Origin: DATHVR01 sp035461175
GTDB lineage: Bacteria; Actinomycetota; Acidimicrobiia; Spongiisociales; ZC4RG35
NCBI GenBank assembly: GCA_035461175.1
Contig: DATHVR010000151.1
Coordinates: forward strand, 25,499-89,498
Length of the DNA stretch: 64,000 nt
Direction: 5' to 3'
Below, piece after piece: positions 16,404 to 25,267 of the stretch (positions are counted from its first letter, which is position 1; every line of letters starts with the position of its first letter). The notes beneath the pieces are model-generated. The model saw only the letters and a program-made list of their open reading frames with translations, was not told the DNA's origin and searched no databases. The translations under genes were made by a program, and so were the position numbers.

Positions 16404-16504
16404 GAATCTCCCTCGTCGCTCCCTTCCGACCATAGGCGAACCCACAGACGCCATCCACTCTCGCTTCGGTTAGGGCCCCTGACAGCCCGCCTACACTCCT
16501 CGCC

Positions 16505-17587
16505 ATGGTCGAACTCGGGCACGCCGCAAAGGCAATGGTGCTCGTCGAGCCCCGCCAGCTTGCCGCCACCAAGATCCCATCCCAGCCGGTGGCGGCGGGT
16601 GGTTGGCTCGCCGTAGAAGCTACGGCGATATCGGGGGCCGACGTCCAGGCCTGGCACGGCGAGAGACGTGAAGTGCAATACCCCCTCATCCCCGGCCACC
16701 AGGTGGTGGGACGGATCGCCATCGCCGACGACACCATCCCCTACGAGATCGGCACCCGGGTGGTACTGGAGCCGGTGATCCGGTGCGGACAATGCAACCG
16801 CTGCAAGCTCGGCCTGGCCACCTGCCAGATGCGCAAGCCTTCCAACACCTACGGTCTCATCCCCTCCACCGAGCCCCCGGCGCTGTGGGGGGGAATGGCC
16901 GAGTACCTCTACATCGATCCCCACGCCACGATCCACCCCGTCACCGACGACGTCCCGGCCGAGGTCGCCACCTCGGTCCATTCTCTCGCCACCGGCCACA
17001 CCTGGGCGGTGCAACTGCCCGACCTGCGTGCGGGCGACAGGGTGCTGATCCTGGGTCCGGGACCGCGGGGGCTGGCCTGTGTGCTCGCTGCCAAGGCGGC
17101 GGGAGCGTTCTGGGTGGGGATCACCGGGCTCTCTCACGACCGGGACCGCCTCGACCTCGCCCTCCGCCTCGGCGCCGACATGGCCCTCGACATCGAACGC
17201 CATCCCGACCTGGCCAGCTCCATCGCCGACTCGACCGGCTGCCGCCCCGACATCGTCGTCGACGTCACCTCGGACGATCCCGAGGCGGTGTTCACCGCGC
17301 TCGATATCGTCCGCTCCGGCGGACGAGTTGTGCTTGCCTCCACCAAGGGCAACCGGGCCCTCCACTTCTTCTCCGACGTTCTCGTCACCAAGCAGCTACT
17401 CGTCCGGGGCGCCATGGGCGCCTCCACCGAGAGCTACGCCTGGGCCACCGAGCGGATCGCCACCGACGAGCGCGTCGACGGCCTGGTATCGCATCAGTTC
17501 CCCCTCGACGAGGCCCAGCGGGCAATGCAGGCGGCGGCGGGACTGCTCGGACACGACGAGCTGATCGCGGTGGCGGTCACCTTCTGA
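16505..17587 (+). CDS. Zinc-type medium-chain dehydrogenase/reductase lacking the catalytic Cys
   Basis: This is a 360-aa alcohol dehydrogenase-like protein. The structural zinc lobe is present (CGQCNRCKLGLATC, residues 94-107, with six rather than seven residues before the last Cys). The nucleotide fold has ILGPGPRGLACVLAAKAAG. The usual catalytic-zinc Cys position reads AISGADVQ and the usual His-Glu pair reads GHQ at about 64-66, so two of the normal zinc ligands are changed. It may bind no catalytic zinc or use an unusual site, so the reaction cannot be predicted. It is immediately upstream of an MFS transporter, which may handle its substrate. Confidence 0.86.
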   Translation: MVELGHAAKAMVLVEPRQLAATKIPSQPVAAGGWLAVEATAISGADVQAWHGERREVQYPLIPGHQVVGRIAIADDTIPYEIGTRVVLEPVIRCGQCNRCKLGLATCQMRKPSNTYGLIPSTEPPALWGGMAEYLYIDPHATIHPVTDDVPAEVATSVHSLATGHTWAVQLPDLRAGDRVLILGPGPRGLACVLAAKAAGAFWVGITGLSHDRDRLDLALRLGADMALDIERHPDLASSIADSTGCRPDIVVDVTSDDPEAVFTALDIVRSGGRVVLASTKGNRALHFFSDVLVTKQLLVRGAMGASTESYAWATERIATDERVDGLVSHQFPLDEAQRAMQAAAGLLGHDELIAVAVTF

Positions 17588-17658
17588 CCCAGGCGGGCCC
17601 AGTAGGTTCCGGGCGCTCGATCCCGGATTCCGTCTCCCGGCGGGCCACCTGGTCATGG

Positions 17659-18840
17659 GTGGTCTACGACCTGGCCAACACGATCTTCGCCCTCGGGGTG
17701 ATCGGCCTCTACTTCCCGGCCTGGCTGAGCGAAGCCGGCCTGGCCGACTCGGCCCTCTCCTTCGTCGAGGCCGGAGCCGGGATCGCAGTGGTGTTCCTGG
17801 CCCCCTGGATCGGAGCCCGCACCGATGCCGTTGGGCGGCGGGTCCCGGCGCTGGTCGTCACCACCCTGGTGGCAGTGGCCGCCACGGCGACGCTGGCCTC
17901 GGGGCCGGTGTGGCTTTCGCTGGCGGCGCTGACCGTGGCTCTGATCGCCTTCAACACCGGCTCGGTGGTGTATGACGCCCTCCTCCCACTTGTGTCGACT
18001 CCGGCCACCCGGGGCACCGTCTCGGGCCTGGGCGTGGGGGTGGGTTATCTGGGGTCCTTCGTCGGCCTCGGAATCGGAACGGTGACCCTGGAGGTACTCG
18101 ATCTGGGCTACCCGCTCACCTTTCAACTCCTGGCCGCCGGCTTCCTGCTGTTTGCTCTCCCCTCCTTCTTCTGGATCGGCGAACCCGTCCGCTCCCATCC
18201 CCGGCCCCCGGGTCTGAGCGACGTGGTCGGTCGTCTGATCCGCTCGTGGCGGCTGGCCGCCACCCTGCCGGGAATGGTCCGCTTCCTAGTGGGACGTTTC
18301 CTCTACACCGACGCCATCAACACCCTGATCGGCGGTTTTCTGGCGATCTACGCCATCCAGGAGCTGGGCCTCGATACCGCCCAGACCCGGGTGTTGCTGG
18401 CATTGGCCATCGCCGCCGCCATTCCCGGCAGCTTCGGGGCTGGCTGGGCGGTGCGCCGCTTCGGAGCCCTGCCGGTGCTGCGGGTGACGCTGGGGGCCTG
18501 GCTGGTGGCTCTGGGGGCGGGCATCCTCGCCGGGATCGACGGCAACCTGACGTTGGCGTGGGCGATCGGCCCGCTGGGCGGCGCCGCCCTGGGGGCGACA
18601 TGGACCGCCGATCGGGTGCTGATGACCGACATCAGCCCTCCCGAGCATCTGGGCGAGATGTACGGCCTGTACGCCACCGTGGGCCGCTTCGCCACCATCC
18701 TCGGCCCGCTGGTGTGGGCGGCGGTGGTGGACGGTCTCGGGCTGGATCGAACCTGGGCGCTGGGGGCGCTGGCCGCCTTCGTCGCCGCCTCCCTCGTGGT
18801 GCTGAGCCGGCTGCGGACGCCGCCTGTCGCTACCGACTAG
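17659..18840 (+). CDS. UMF1-type MFS transporter
   Basis: This membrane transporter of about 393 aa has twelve predicted helices. The first, WSWVVYDLANTIFALGVIGLY, carries the YDLAN motif of the UMF1 branch also seen in the broken gene at 11860. The start is uncertain: the frame is open across the upstream dehydrogenase stop at 17587, but GTG 17659 is the first ATG, GTG or TTG codon after it and would trim a short cytosolic tail. The substrate is unknown. The stop overlaps the converging ADP-ribosylglycohydrolase-like gene by 4 nt. Confidence 0.85.
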   Translation: MVYDLANTIFALGVIGLYFPAWLSEAGLADSALSFVEAGAGIAVVFLAPWIGARTDAVGRRVPALVVTTLVAVAATATLASGPVWLSLAALTVALIAFNTGSVVYDALLPLVSTPATRGTVSGLGVGVGYLGSFVGLGIGTVTLEVLDLGYPLTFQLLAAGFLLFALPSFFWIGEPVRSHPRPPGLSDVVGRLIRSWRLAATLPGMVRFLVGRFLYTDAINTLIGGFLAIYAIQELGLDTAQTRVLLALAIAAAIPGSFGAGWAVRRFGALPVLRVTLGAWLVALGAGILAGIDGNLTLAWAIGPLGGAALGATWTADRVLMTDISPPEHLGEMYGLYATVGRFATILGPLVWAAVVDGLGLDRTWALGALAAFVAASLVVLSRLRTPPVATD

Positions 18841-19796
18841 AGACGGTGGTCGGGGGCGATGTAGGTGACGCGCTGCTCCACCGCATAGGGGACGGGAAGG
18901 TCAACGAGGTCGGCCCTTCCTTCCACCAGCCGCTGACCCAGCGCCACGAACCAGGTGTCGTTCGGCACCTCCCACGGCCAGCGCCGGATCCCGACCCGGG
19001 CCCCGACGATGCCTCCGACCAGTGCCCCCAGGGGACTGCCGCCCACCGTCGCCGCCTCGGACAGGATCATCTGGGGATCCCGACCGATCACCGTCCCCAG
19101 CACCAACCCCGCCAGCGCCAACCCCACCGGATCCGAACCGACGGCCGTCACCAGCTCCACCGCGGGGACACCTACCAGTTGGGAAGCCTCACGGATACGG
19201 CTCAGGGTGAGGGCGATCTGGTCCAGGTGGGCGTATCGAAGTGGTTCCTCCTCTACCAGCCTCGCCGCCCGGGCCGCCACATCCGTCACCGCCATCAGCA
19301 TGTCACGGCCGTTCTGGGCGAAGCAGGCCGCCGCCACCGCTCCCGCCGCCGCCGCCGCCATCACGGCTGTGGGGCCGTCGAGGTGGGTGACCCGGGCCGA
19401 CTGCAACGCAGCCTCGATCAGATCCTCGGGACGACGCCGGTACCACATCCCGATCGGGGTCACCCGGACGACCGGATCCAATCCCGGTTCGGAGCGGTAC
19501 TCGGGCTCGCCGCCGTGGGCCGAGTCGAGCCAGGCCCGCAACGCATCCGAGGGTCGGCGGAGTACGCTCGGATCGCGGGAATCGCCGTCCATGTCGACCA
19601 GTTCGGAGAGCATGAGCTCGCGTTCGAACGACCCGTGCCGGAGCAGGTGGTAGGCAACGACCAGCGACTGCTGGGTGGAGGCGGCATAACCGCCCTCGAA
19701 GTCGCCGCCGGCGGCATCGCCGACGGCCACCCCCAGCATCGCACCTGCCCCCTCATTGACGGGTAGGGAGAAGCGTGTACCGGCTTCTTCCGACAT
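18837..19796 (-). CDS. Degenerate ADP-ribosylglycohydrolase (DraG-fold) homologue
   Basis: This 319-aa all-helical protein has the family start GAGAMLGVAVGDAAGGDF (16-33). The metal-binding TDDT motif that normally follows is replaced by AASTQQS (38-44), and the C-terminal Asp-rich motif reads GSDPVGLALAGLVLG. Several metal-binding acidic residues are therefore missing and hydrolase activity is doubtful. It could bind ADP-ribosylated targets without cutting, or act in another role. ATG 19796 is preferred; GTG 19805 is possible. It converges on the MFS gene and is divergent from the lipid kinase. Confidence 0.82.
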   Translation of the reverse strand: MSEEAGTRFSLPVNEGAGAMLGVAVGDAAGGDFEGGYAASTQQSLVVAYHLLRHGSFERELMLSELVDMDGDSRDPSVLRRPSDALRAWLDSAHGGEPEYRSEPGLDPVVRVTPIGMWYRRRPEDLIEAALQSARVTHLDGPTAVMAAAAAGAVAAACFAQNGRDMLMAVTDVAARAARLVEEEPLRYAHLDQIALTLSRIREASQLVGVPAVELVTAVGSDPVGLALAGLVLGTVIGRDPQMILSEAATVGGSPLGALVGGIVGARVGIRRWPWEVPNDTWFVALGQRLVEGRADLVDLPVPYAVEQRVTYIAPDHRL

Positions 19797-19874
19797 CGGC
19801 GCCACGGTAACCCGACCCGAAATCCGTTCCAGGGGTCGTCCGACCTACGCTCTGCGCCAACCTCCAGGAGGAAC

Positions 19875-20813
19875 ATGGCCCGGCTGATGCTGATCGCCAA
19901 CCCGGCGGCCTCGCAGTTCACCGGCGGCGACCACCGCCAGATCGTCCGCCTGCTGTCGCGCGAGCATCTGGTGGAGGCGGTGTGGCCCAACTCGGCCGCC
20001 GACGCCCGGGTCATCGCCGCCGACGCCGTCACGGCCGGATTCGACGGCGTGGTGGCGATGGGCGGGGACGGGATCGTGCACCAGGTGGCGCAATCGCTGG
20101 TCGGAACGGAGGTGTTCCTCGGTGTGCTTCCCGCCGGGACGACCAACGTGTTCGCTCGCCAGATCGGCCTCCCCAACCGGGCCACCCGGGCCGCCCGCCT
20201 CCTCGCCACCGCGCCCGAACTGGTCCACCGACCGGTGGTCACGGTCGAGGGCGTCGATCCCGATGGCGGCACCAGCCTCCATCATGCCGTTTTCGCCGTG
20301 GGGGCAGGGGTGGACGCCGACATCGTCGCCGCCGCCGAGACCGAGCCCTATCGCAAGTACCGCTTCGGCGCCTTTCACTACGCCCGCACCGCCATCTCAC
20401 TCCTGTGGCGTGACATCCGGCGTCGCCGCCCCGAGATCACCCTCAGGACCACCGATGGCCGCTGGGCGGGCGCCATCGGGGTGATGGCACAGTTCCATCC
20501 TGCCTTTACCTACTTCGGGCGACGACCGCTGCGCCTCGAGCCCGGGGCCCCTGAGCCGATGACCCTGATGGTGATGGAACGCCTGCCCATGCGCCGTCTC
20601 CCCTCTCTCCTCGGCCACCTCTTCGTCGGAGCCTCGCTTGACGGCGTGAAGGGGCTTCAAGTCTGGGACCGGGTGGAGGAGTTCACTTTGACGGCTCCGG
20701 TTCCTTTCCGAATGGAGGCCGACGGCGAACTGGTCGGACCGTTCTCGGCGACCACCGTGCGCTTCAGACCCGAGGCCCTCTGGGTGGCAGGTCCTCCCGC
20801 CGAGTCAGCCTGA
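19875..20813 (+). CDS. Diacylglycerol/lipid kinase family protein
   Basis: This 312-aa protein has the DAG-kinase catalytic fold: MLIANPAASQFTGG at the start, VAMGGDGIVHQVAQ (nucleotide loop GGDG, near 63-66) and LPAGTTNVFARQIGLP. The C-terminal domain has MEADGELVGP. The family phosphorylates lipid substrates such as diacylglycerol or sphingoid-type lipids; the exact substrate is unknown. A strong AGGAGGA ribosome binding site precedes the ATG at 19875. The tail overlaps the converging dynamin-like gene by 9 nt. Confidence 0.93.
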   Translation: MARLMLIANPAASQFTGGDHRQIVRLLSREHLVEAVWPNSAADARVIAADAVTAGFDGVVAMGGDGIVHQVAQSLVGTEVFLGVLPAGTTNVFARQIGLPNRATRAARLLATAPELVHRPVVTVEGVDPDGGTSLHHAVFAVGAGVDADIVAAAETEPYRKYRFGAFHYARTAISLLWRDIRRRRPEITLRTTDGRWAGAIGVMAQFHPAFTYFGRRPLRLEPGAPEPMTLMVMERLPMRRLPSLLGHLFVGASLDGVKGLQVWDRVEEFTLTAPVPFRMEADGELVGPFSATTVRFRPEALWVAGPPAESA

Positions 20814-22211
20814 GCCCAGCCGCCGCTCCAGTTCGGCCAGGGCCAGATTGAGCTCGGTGGCCGCCGCCGTCACCCCGGCCCGCCGGCGCAGCACGCCGCG
20901 CAGGCGCCGTCCGAGTTGAGCGTCGATCTGGCGAGAAATGGGATCGACGAGCTCTCGCCGGTATTCGGCCACGAGGCGTTCTCTGACCCGGGCACGATGA
21001 GTCGACGTCCAGGAGCCGACTCCGACCCAGATCGCCAGGGCGACGACCGCCACCACCGCCGGCCACAGCAACTCGCCGCCCGACCGCAACCGATCGAATC
21101 CCCAGAACAGCCCCGCCACCATCACCACCAGGGCAGCCCAGCGGAGCGGGGAGACCCACGCCGGCGCCGGCGGTGGCTCCGGCAGCCGGTAGGCGCCCGA
21201 TGCCTCGTAAGCGACCTCGACCGCCGATCCGACCTCGGCTGACCCCACCTCTTCGCGGAGGGAAACACCGGCACCTCCCCCTACCTCGTCGGCCAGGTCG
21301 GCCAGGAACCGGCTCAGGTGAGCCTCACACCCGCGCCGGTCCCCTATGGCGAGACGCTCGGCTGCAACCAGGCGGGCCTCGTCCCAGCGGGGTCCGAATC
21401 CGACCCCTCCGGACAGGTCGGGAGCGGCCGACAACTGCCGGGCCGCTTCGCCCAGGTCGGTGGCGAGCTTCTCGTACACCGTCTGTTTGACGTCGACGGT
21501 CTTTTCAAGCGTCCCGATCAGCTCCTCGATGCCGATCGGGGGCCCGGCCGTGGGGTCGGCGGCCACGGTCACTATGAGGGGCTCGGGTATGCCGTCGGCG
21601 ATGAGCGAATCACGCAGGTCGGTCACCATTGTGTCGATCGTGTCCTGGTCGAGGCGATCGATCTGGTTGAGGACGAATACGAACTGACGGTGGTAGGCGG
21701 CCAGACGACGCACGTAGCCCTCGTGGAGCAGGCGATCCTGGTACTTCTCGGGGTCGATCACCCACAGCACCAGGTCCACCCGGGGCAGCAACTGCTCGAC
21801 CGTGTGCCGGTGATCGACGACGACCGAGTCGGTGTCGGGCAGGTCGAGGAGGGCCAGCCACGGGTGGAGGTCCTGTCCCACCCGGTTCTCGACGCCGAGG
21901 TCATCGAGCAGCCGTACCAGTCCTGGTTCAGGGTTGGCGGGGATCCAGGCCACCGGAATGCCGGTGGTGGGACGCATCCCACCCGACTCCGTCACCACCT
22001 CTCCTGCCAGCGCGTTGATCAGGCTGGACTTTCCCGATCCCGTGCCCCCCGCCACCGCCGCCACCAGGGTGTCCCCGAGGTATCCGGCCCGATCCCGCAC
22101 CGACCGCACGGTGTGGGCGACCGGATCGAGCGTGGCGGGGTCGACCAGGCCGTCGGCGGCGGCGATGACCCGGTCGAAGGCGTCGAGTGCCGCCTGCAGG
22201 TCACCCCGCAT
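20805..22211 (-). CDS. Dynamin-like GTPase, second of a pair
   Basis: This 468-aa GTPase has an N-terminal P-loop, AAVAGGTGSGKSSLINALAG (51-70), a switch motif MRPTTGIPVAW, LLDLPDTDS in the G3 position and VLNQIDRLD for G4. Two membrane helices near residues 370-410 (RWAALVVMVAGLFWGF and LLWPAVVAVVALAIW) are followed by a basic, helical tail. This is the layout of bacterial dynamin-like proteins that remodel or protect the membrane. The ATG at 22211 overlaps the upstream GTPase stop by 11 nt, so the two are coupled. Confidence 0.88.
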   Translation of the reverse strand: MRGDLQAALDAFDRVIAAADGLVDPATLDPVAHTVRSVRDRAGYLGDTLVAAVAGGTGSGKSSLINALAGEVVTESGGMRPTTGIPVAWIPANPEPGLVRLLDDLGVENRVGQDLHPWLALLDLPDTDSVVVDHRHTVEQLLPRVDLVLWVIDPEKYQDRLLHEGYVRRLAAYHRQFVFVLNQIDRLDQDTIDTMVTDLRDSLIADGIPEPLIVTVAADPTAGPPIGIEELIGTLEKTVDVKQTVYEKLATDLGEAARQLSAAPDLSGGVGFGPRWDEARLVAAERLAIGDRRGCEAHLSRFLADLADEVGGGAGVSLREEVGSAEVGSAVEVAYEASGAYRLPEPPPAPAWVSPLRWAALVVMVAGLFWGFDRLRSGGELLWPAVVAVVALAIWVGVGSWTSTHRARVRERLVAEYRRELVDPISRQIDAQLGRRLRGVLRRRAGVTAAATELNLALAELERRLGSG

Positions 22212-23865
22212 GGAAACGCTCCGACTCCATCTCCACAGCCGCCGCCGCCTCCCGGATGATCCCGGCCATCTCCACCGGATCGGTGGCGGCCCGGAGGACG
22301 TGGCGGAAACGATCCGCCTCGATCCCAAAGGCGCGTTCCAGCGACTCGAGCAGGCCGGCCTGGGCGGATCCCGACAGCGAGCGGGCCGCCGCCCGGCCCA
22401 GGACGTGCTCGAGAATTCCCTGCTGGGCCGCCGCCGCCCCCGCCGCCACTCCCATCTCTGCTCCGGTCAACCCTCCGGTGGCGGCGAAGACGGCGAGGAT
22501 CGTCCCAATCGCGGCGGCGTTGACTCCGGTCGAAGCGACCCGGGCCGCTCGAAAACGACCGGGAGCTTCCTCTTCCACCATCCGGGTGAGACCGGCCAGC
22601 CACTCGTCCACCAGCACCGCGACCTCCTCCCGGGCCTCCTCCGAGGCGGCTCGCAGGTCGGGGGTGACCAGCGAACTCCCGATCTCGTCGACATCCCAGG
22701 CGGTGGCCACGGCCCGGGCGGCCCGATCGAGGCGGGTCGACACGGCATCCACCAGTTCGCGCCGGGCCTCCTGCTCCAGAGCATCCACCACCGCCGCCGG
22801 TTGACCGGTGAGGCGATCGGCAACGTCGCGCAGCCACGAGGCCGACCCCTTCACCCAGCGTGCCACCTCGCCCGTCCCCACCCGTTCGCTCCAGCGCTCT
22901 ACCACCTCGGTGCGGATCAGCGTCCCTCGCTCCAGTTCGCCGGTCAGCTCGGCCATCGCGTCGGCGTATGACCCCTCCACCACCGCCTCCAGCCGGCGCC
23001 GTTCCTCCTCCTGATCCTCCACGGCGGAGGCCACCTCTCCGGCGGCCTTCACCGTGTAGGCGGTGGCCCGCTCGGTGACCGCGGCGAGGACGCCGGCACG
23101 ATCACGGGCGATGAGCCGGAGGCGCTCGGCCAGCTTCGATACGGCCCGGGCGGGAAGGATGGCGGCCTCGCCCCGTACCCGTTGCTCCTGGATCGTGTAG
23201 ACCTCGTCGAAGGCGAGATCGCGGCGACGCAGGAGGGCGGAGTAGTCCGACACGGCTCCCGATGAACGCCGACTGAGGCGGTTGAGAACGTAGAGGACCA
23301 CGCTGCCGCGCCGGTCGATCGCCGACAGCACCTCCCAGGGCACGGCGTCCGCATAGCGCTGAGCCGAAGTGAGAAAAACCACCACGTCGGCGTGGCTGAG
23401 GATCTCCTGGGTGACCAACCGGTGGTCGACCACGTAGGAGTCGATGTCGGGTGTGTCGACGATCGTGATGTCAGACAGCAGCGGGTGGGTGTCGGTGACC
23501 ACCTTCGCCGCCACGGAACCGATCTGCTCGTAGCGTTGGGAGTGGTCGGGATGAGCCCACACCACCGGCTGTCGTGTGGTGGGCCGCAGCGGCCCCGGTC
23601 GGGACACCTCCCGTTCGGCGAGCGAGTTGACCACCGTCGACTTGCCGGAGCCGGTCGGCCCAGCCACCACCACCAGCAGGGGCGCCTCCGGATCGCCCAG
23701 ACGCGGAATCAGATAGCTACGGACCACTCCCACGAGTTCGTCGCGGTGGCTCCTGCGGCTCTCCTGCCGGGAGGACTGGAGCCCGAAGCCGACGGCGCCG
23801 ACCTCGTCGCCCAGGCGATCGAGGTCGGCGCGGAGCCGCGCGGCGCGTGCGATTGGCGGTGGCAT
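22201..23865 (-). CDS. Dynamin-like GTPase, first of a pair
   Basis: This 554-aa GTPase has a P-loop, VVVAGPTGSGKSTVVNSLAE (66-85), a switch segment LRPTTRQPVVWAHP, the G3 motif IVDTPDIDSY and a G4-position VLNRLS that departs from NKxD. A long helical stalk follows, with a hydrophobic hairpin near residue 450 (IGTILAVFAATGGLTG) that may insert into the membrane. Adjacent dynamin-like pairs in actinobacteria act together in septation or cell-envelope stress (known for Streptomyces DynA/DynB); which role applies here is unknown. ATG 23865 is the first start after a spacer with tandem repeats. Confidence 0.88.
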   Translation of the reverse strand: MPPPIARAARLRADLDRLGDEVGAVGFGLQSSRQESRRSHRDELVGVVRSYLIPRLGDPEAPLLVVVAGPTGSGKSTVVNSLAEREVSRPGPLRPTTRQPVVWAHPDHSQRYEQIGSVAAKVVTDTHPLLSDITIVDTPDIDSYVVDHRLVTQEILSHADVVVFLTSAQRYADAVPWEVLSAIDRRGSVVLYVLNRLSRRSSGAVSDYSALLRRRDLAFDEVYTIQEQRVRGEAAILPARAVSKLAERLRLIARDRAGVLAAVTERATAYTVKAAGEVASAVEDQEEERRRLEAVVEGSYADAMAELTGELERGTLIRTEVVERWSERVGTGEVARWVKGSASWLRDVADRLTGQPAAVVDALEQEARRELVDAVSTRLDRAARAVATAWDVDEIGSSLVTPDLRAASEEAREEVAVLVDEWLAGLTRMVEEEAPGRFRAARVASTGVNAAAIGTILAVFAATGGLTGAEMGVAAGAAAAQQGILEHVLGRAAARSLSGSAQAGLLESLERAFGIEADRFRHVLRAATDPVEMAGIIREAAAAVEMESERFHAG

Positions 23866-23914
23866 GTGCCAATTGTGGCATCGGCCCGGTGGCTGGAGGA
23901 ACCGTTCTCCGGCG

Positions 23915-23986
23915 TGGGCAACCCAGGGCCGGCGACAGCGCTTTCCGCGGTGAGCAACCCAGGCTTGGCGACAGCGCTTTCCGCGG
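23915..23986. repeat. 36-bp tandem repeat, two copies, upstream of the dynamin-like pair
   Basis: Copies at 23915-23950 and 23951-23986 differ at four positions; both contain GGCGACAGCGCTTTCCGCGG. They lie in the spacer between the oxidase stop (24011) and the GTPase start (23865) on the minus strand. They may be regulatory or a short unstable repeat. No protein similarity is evident. Confidence 0.8.
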
Positions 23987-24010
23987 TCCCCGGCGGCAAG
24001 CTCCGCCGGC

Positions 24011-25195
24011 TCAGATGATCCGGCCGGGGTGCTCGTGAAGGGGCACGCCGGCGATGATCCGCTCCGGACCAAGCCGGGAAAGGTCGAGAAACGGCTCGCG
24101 TCCCGTGATCGACTCGGCCAGATAGCGGCCGACCGCGTGGCACTGCTGGTATCCATGGCCGCTGAATCCGGTGGCCTGGTACAGGCCCGCGATTGTCGGC
24201 CACTCCCCCACGATCGCATTCGAGTCGAGCAGGTTCTGGGCGTAGAGACCTGCCCACGAGCGGACCACCTCGAGACGGTCGAAGGCCGGGAAGTTGTCGA
24301 CTAGTTCCGGCCACACGACCTCGTAGAAGCGGGATCGGTCGGCCGGGGTGAAATCGAAACCGACGGGATCGTCGGGCAGCGACCAGGCGATGAGGTAGGT
24401 GCCCGGGTGCTCGGGGATGACATAGACCCCCGAAGGGGCGAAGGCGCTGGGGAGCAGGGTGTCGGCGCCGACGTCGGTGGCCACCACGTACACCGTGCGC
24501 ATGATGGGAACGACGGGAATCTCGACCCCGGCCGTGGCCAGCAGTTCGGTCGACCAGGCGCCCGCGCACACCACCACCGCCCCGGCCACGATCTCCTCTC
24601 CCCCAGCGGTCTCGACACCCCGGACCCGATCCCCGTCGACGAGCAGGCGAACGACCTCGGCGCTCTCGAACTGCGCCCCCCGGCTCTCGGCGGCGCGGCG
24701 GTAGCCGTTGGTGACCGCCGTGGGATCGACCGAACCGTCCTCCGGCCCGAACGTGCCGCCGACGAAGCGTTCGGCGGCGAAAGGGGCGAAGCGGTTGCGA
24801 ATCTGGTCGATGTCCAGCCATTCGACGTTGCAGCCCAGACGGCGCTGGTGCTCGAGGCCGTCACGGGCGGCGGCCTCGTTGTCCGGGTCGACCATGAACA
24901 GGTTCCCCTGCTTGAGCATCGACACCTCGGGCCGGAACTCGCCTACCGCCATCCGATCGCCGAAGTCCTCCAGCACCTCCATCGCGTAGCGAGAGATGGC
25001 GATGTTCTCGTCGAGGTTGAACTGGATCCGGACATTGCCGTCGGAGAGCAGAGTCGAGGACCGGGCCAGCGTGAGGTCCCTGTCCAGGACACGGACACCC
25101 AGCGAGGGGTCGACATCGAGGAGGTGGAAGGCGGTGGAGGCCCCCATACAGGCGCCCCCCACCACGATGACGTCGGGGTGGAGACTGGTCGGCAT
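24011..25195 (-). CDS. FAD-dependent oxidoreductase of the DAO/sarcosine oxidase type
   Basis: This 394-aa flavoenzyme has a Rossmann FAD-binding start, VIVVGGACMGASTAFHLL, a mid-protein substrate domain, a GAVVVCAGAWS motif and the C-terminal FAD loop GLYQATGFSGHGYQQCHAVG. The family oxidises amines or N-methyl amino acids, such as sarcosine, glycine or D-amino acids, and makes hydrogen peroxide or feeds electrons onward. The exact substrate is unknown. ATG 25195 gives the standard start; the frame stays open upstream without similarity. It is divergent from a small lipoprotein gene. Confidence 0.92.
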   Translation of the reverse strand: MPTSLHPDVIVVGGACMGASTAFHLLDVDPSLGVRVLDRDLTLARSSTLLSDGNVRIQFNLDENIAISRYAMEVLEDFGDRMAVGEFRPEVSMLKQGNLFMVDPDNEAAARDGLEHQRRLGCNVEWLDIDQIRNRFAPFAAERFVGGTFGPEDGSVDPTAVTNGYRRAAESRGAQFESAEVVRLLVDGDRVRGVETAGGEEIVAGAVVVCAGAWSTELLATAGVEIPVVPIMRTVYVVATDVGADTLLPSAFAPSGVYVIPEHPGTYLIAWSLPDDPVGFDFTPADRSRFYEVVWPELVDNFPAFDRLEVVRSWAGLYAQNLLDSNAIVGEWPTIAGLYQATGFSGHGYQQCHAVGRYLAESITGREPFLDLSRLGPERIIAGVPLHEHPGRII

Positions 25196-25267
25196 AGACG
25201 GCACTCTAAGGCCTGGCCGGATACCCACCTTAGGGAACCGTGGCTCCGGGGCCGACGTCCCATCGGC

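Noticed and set aside
18246..19766. Long plus-strand frame across the MFS and glycohydrolase genes
   Set aside because: It covers two real genes in other frames, has biased Arg/Gly/His composition and no motif.
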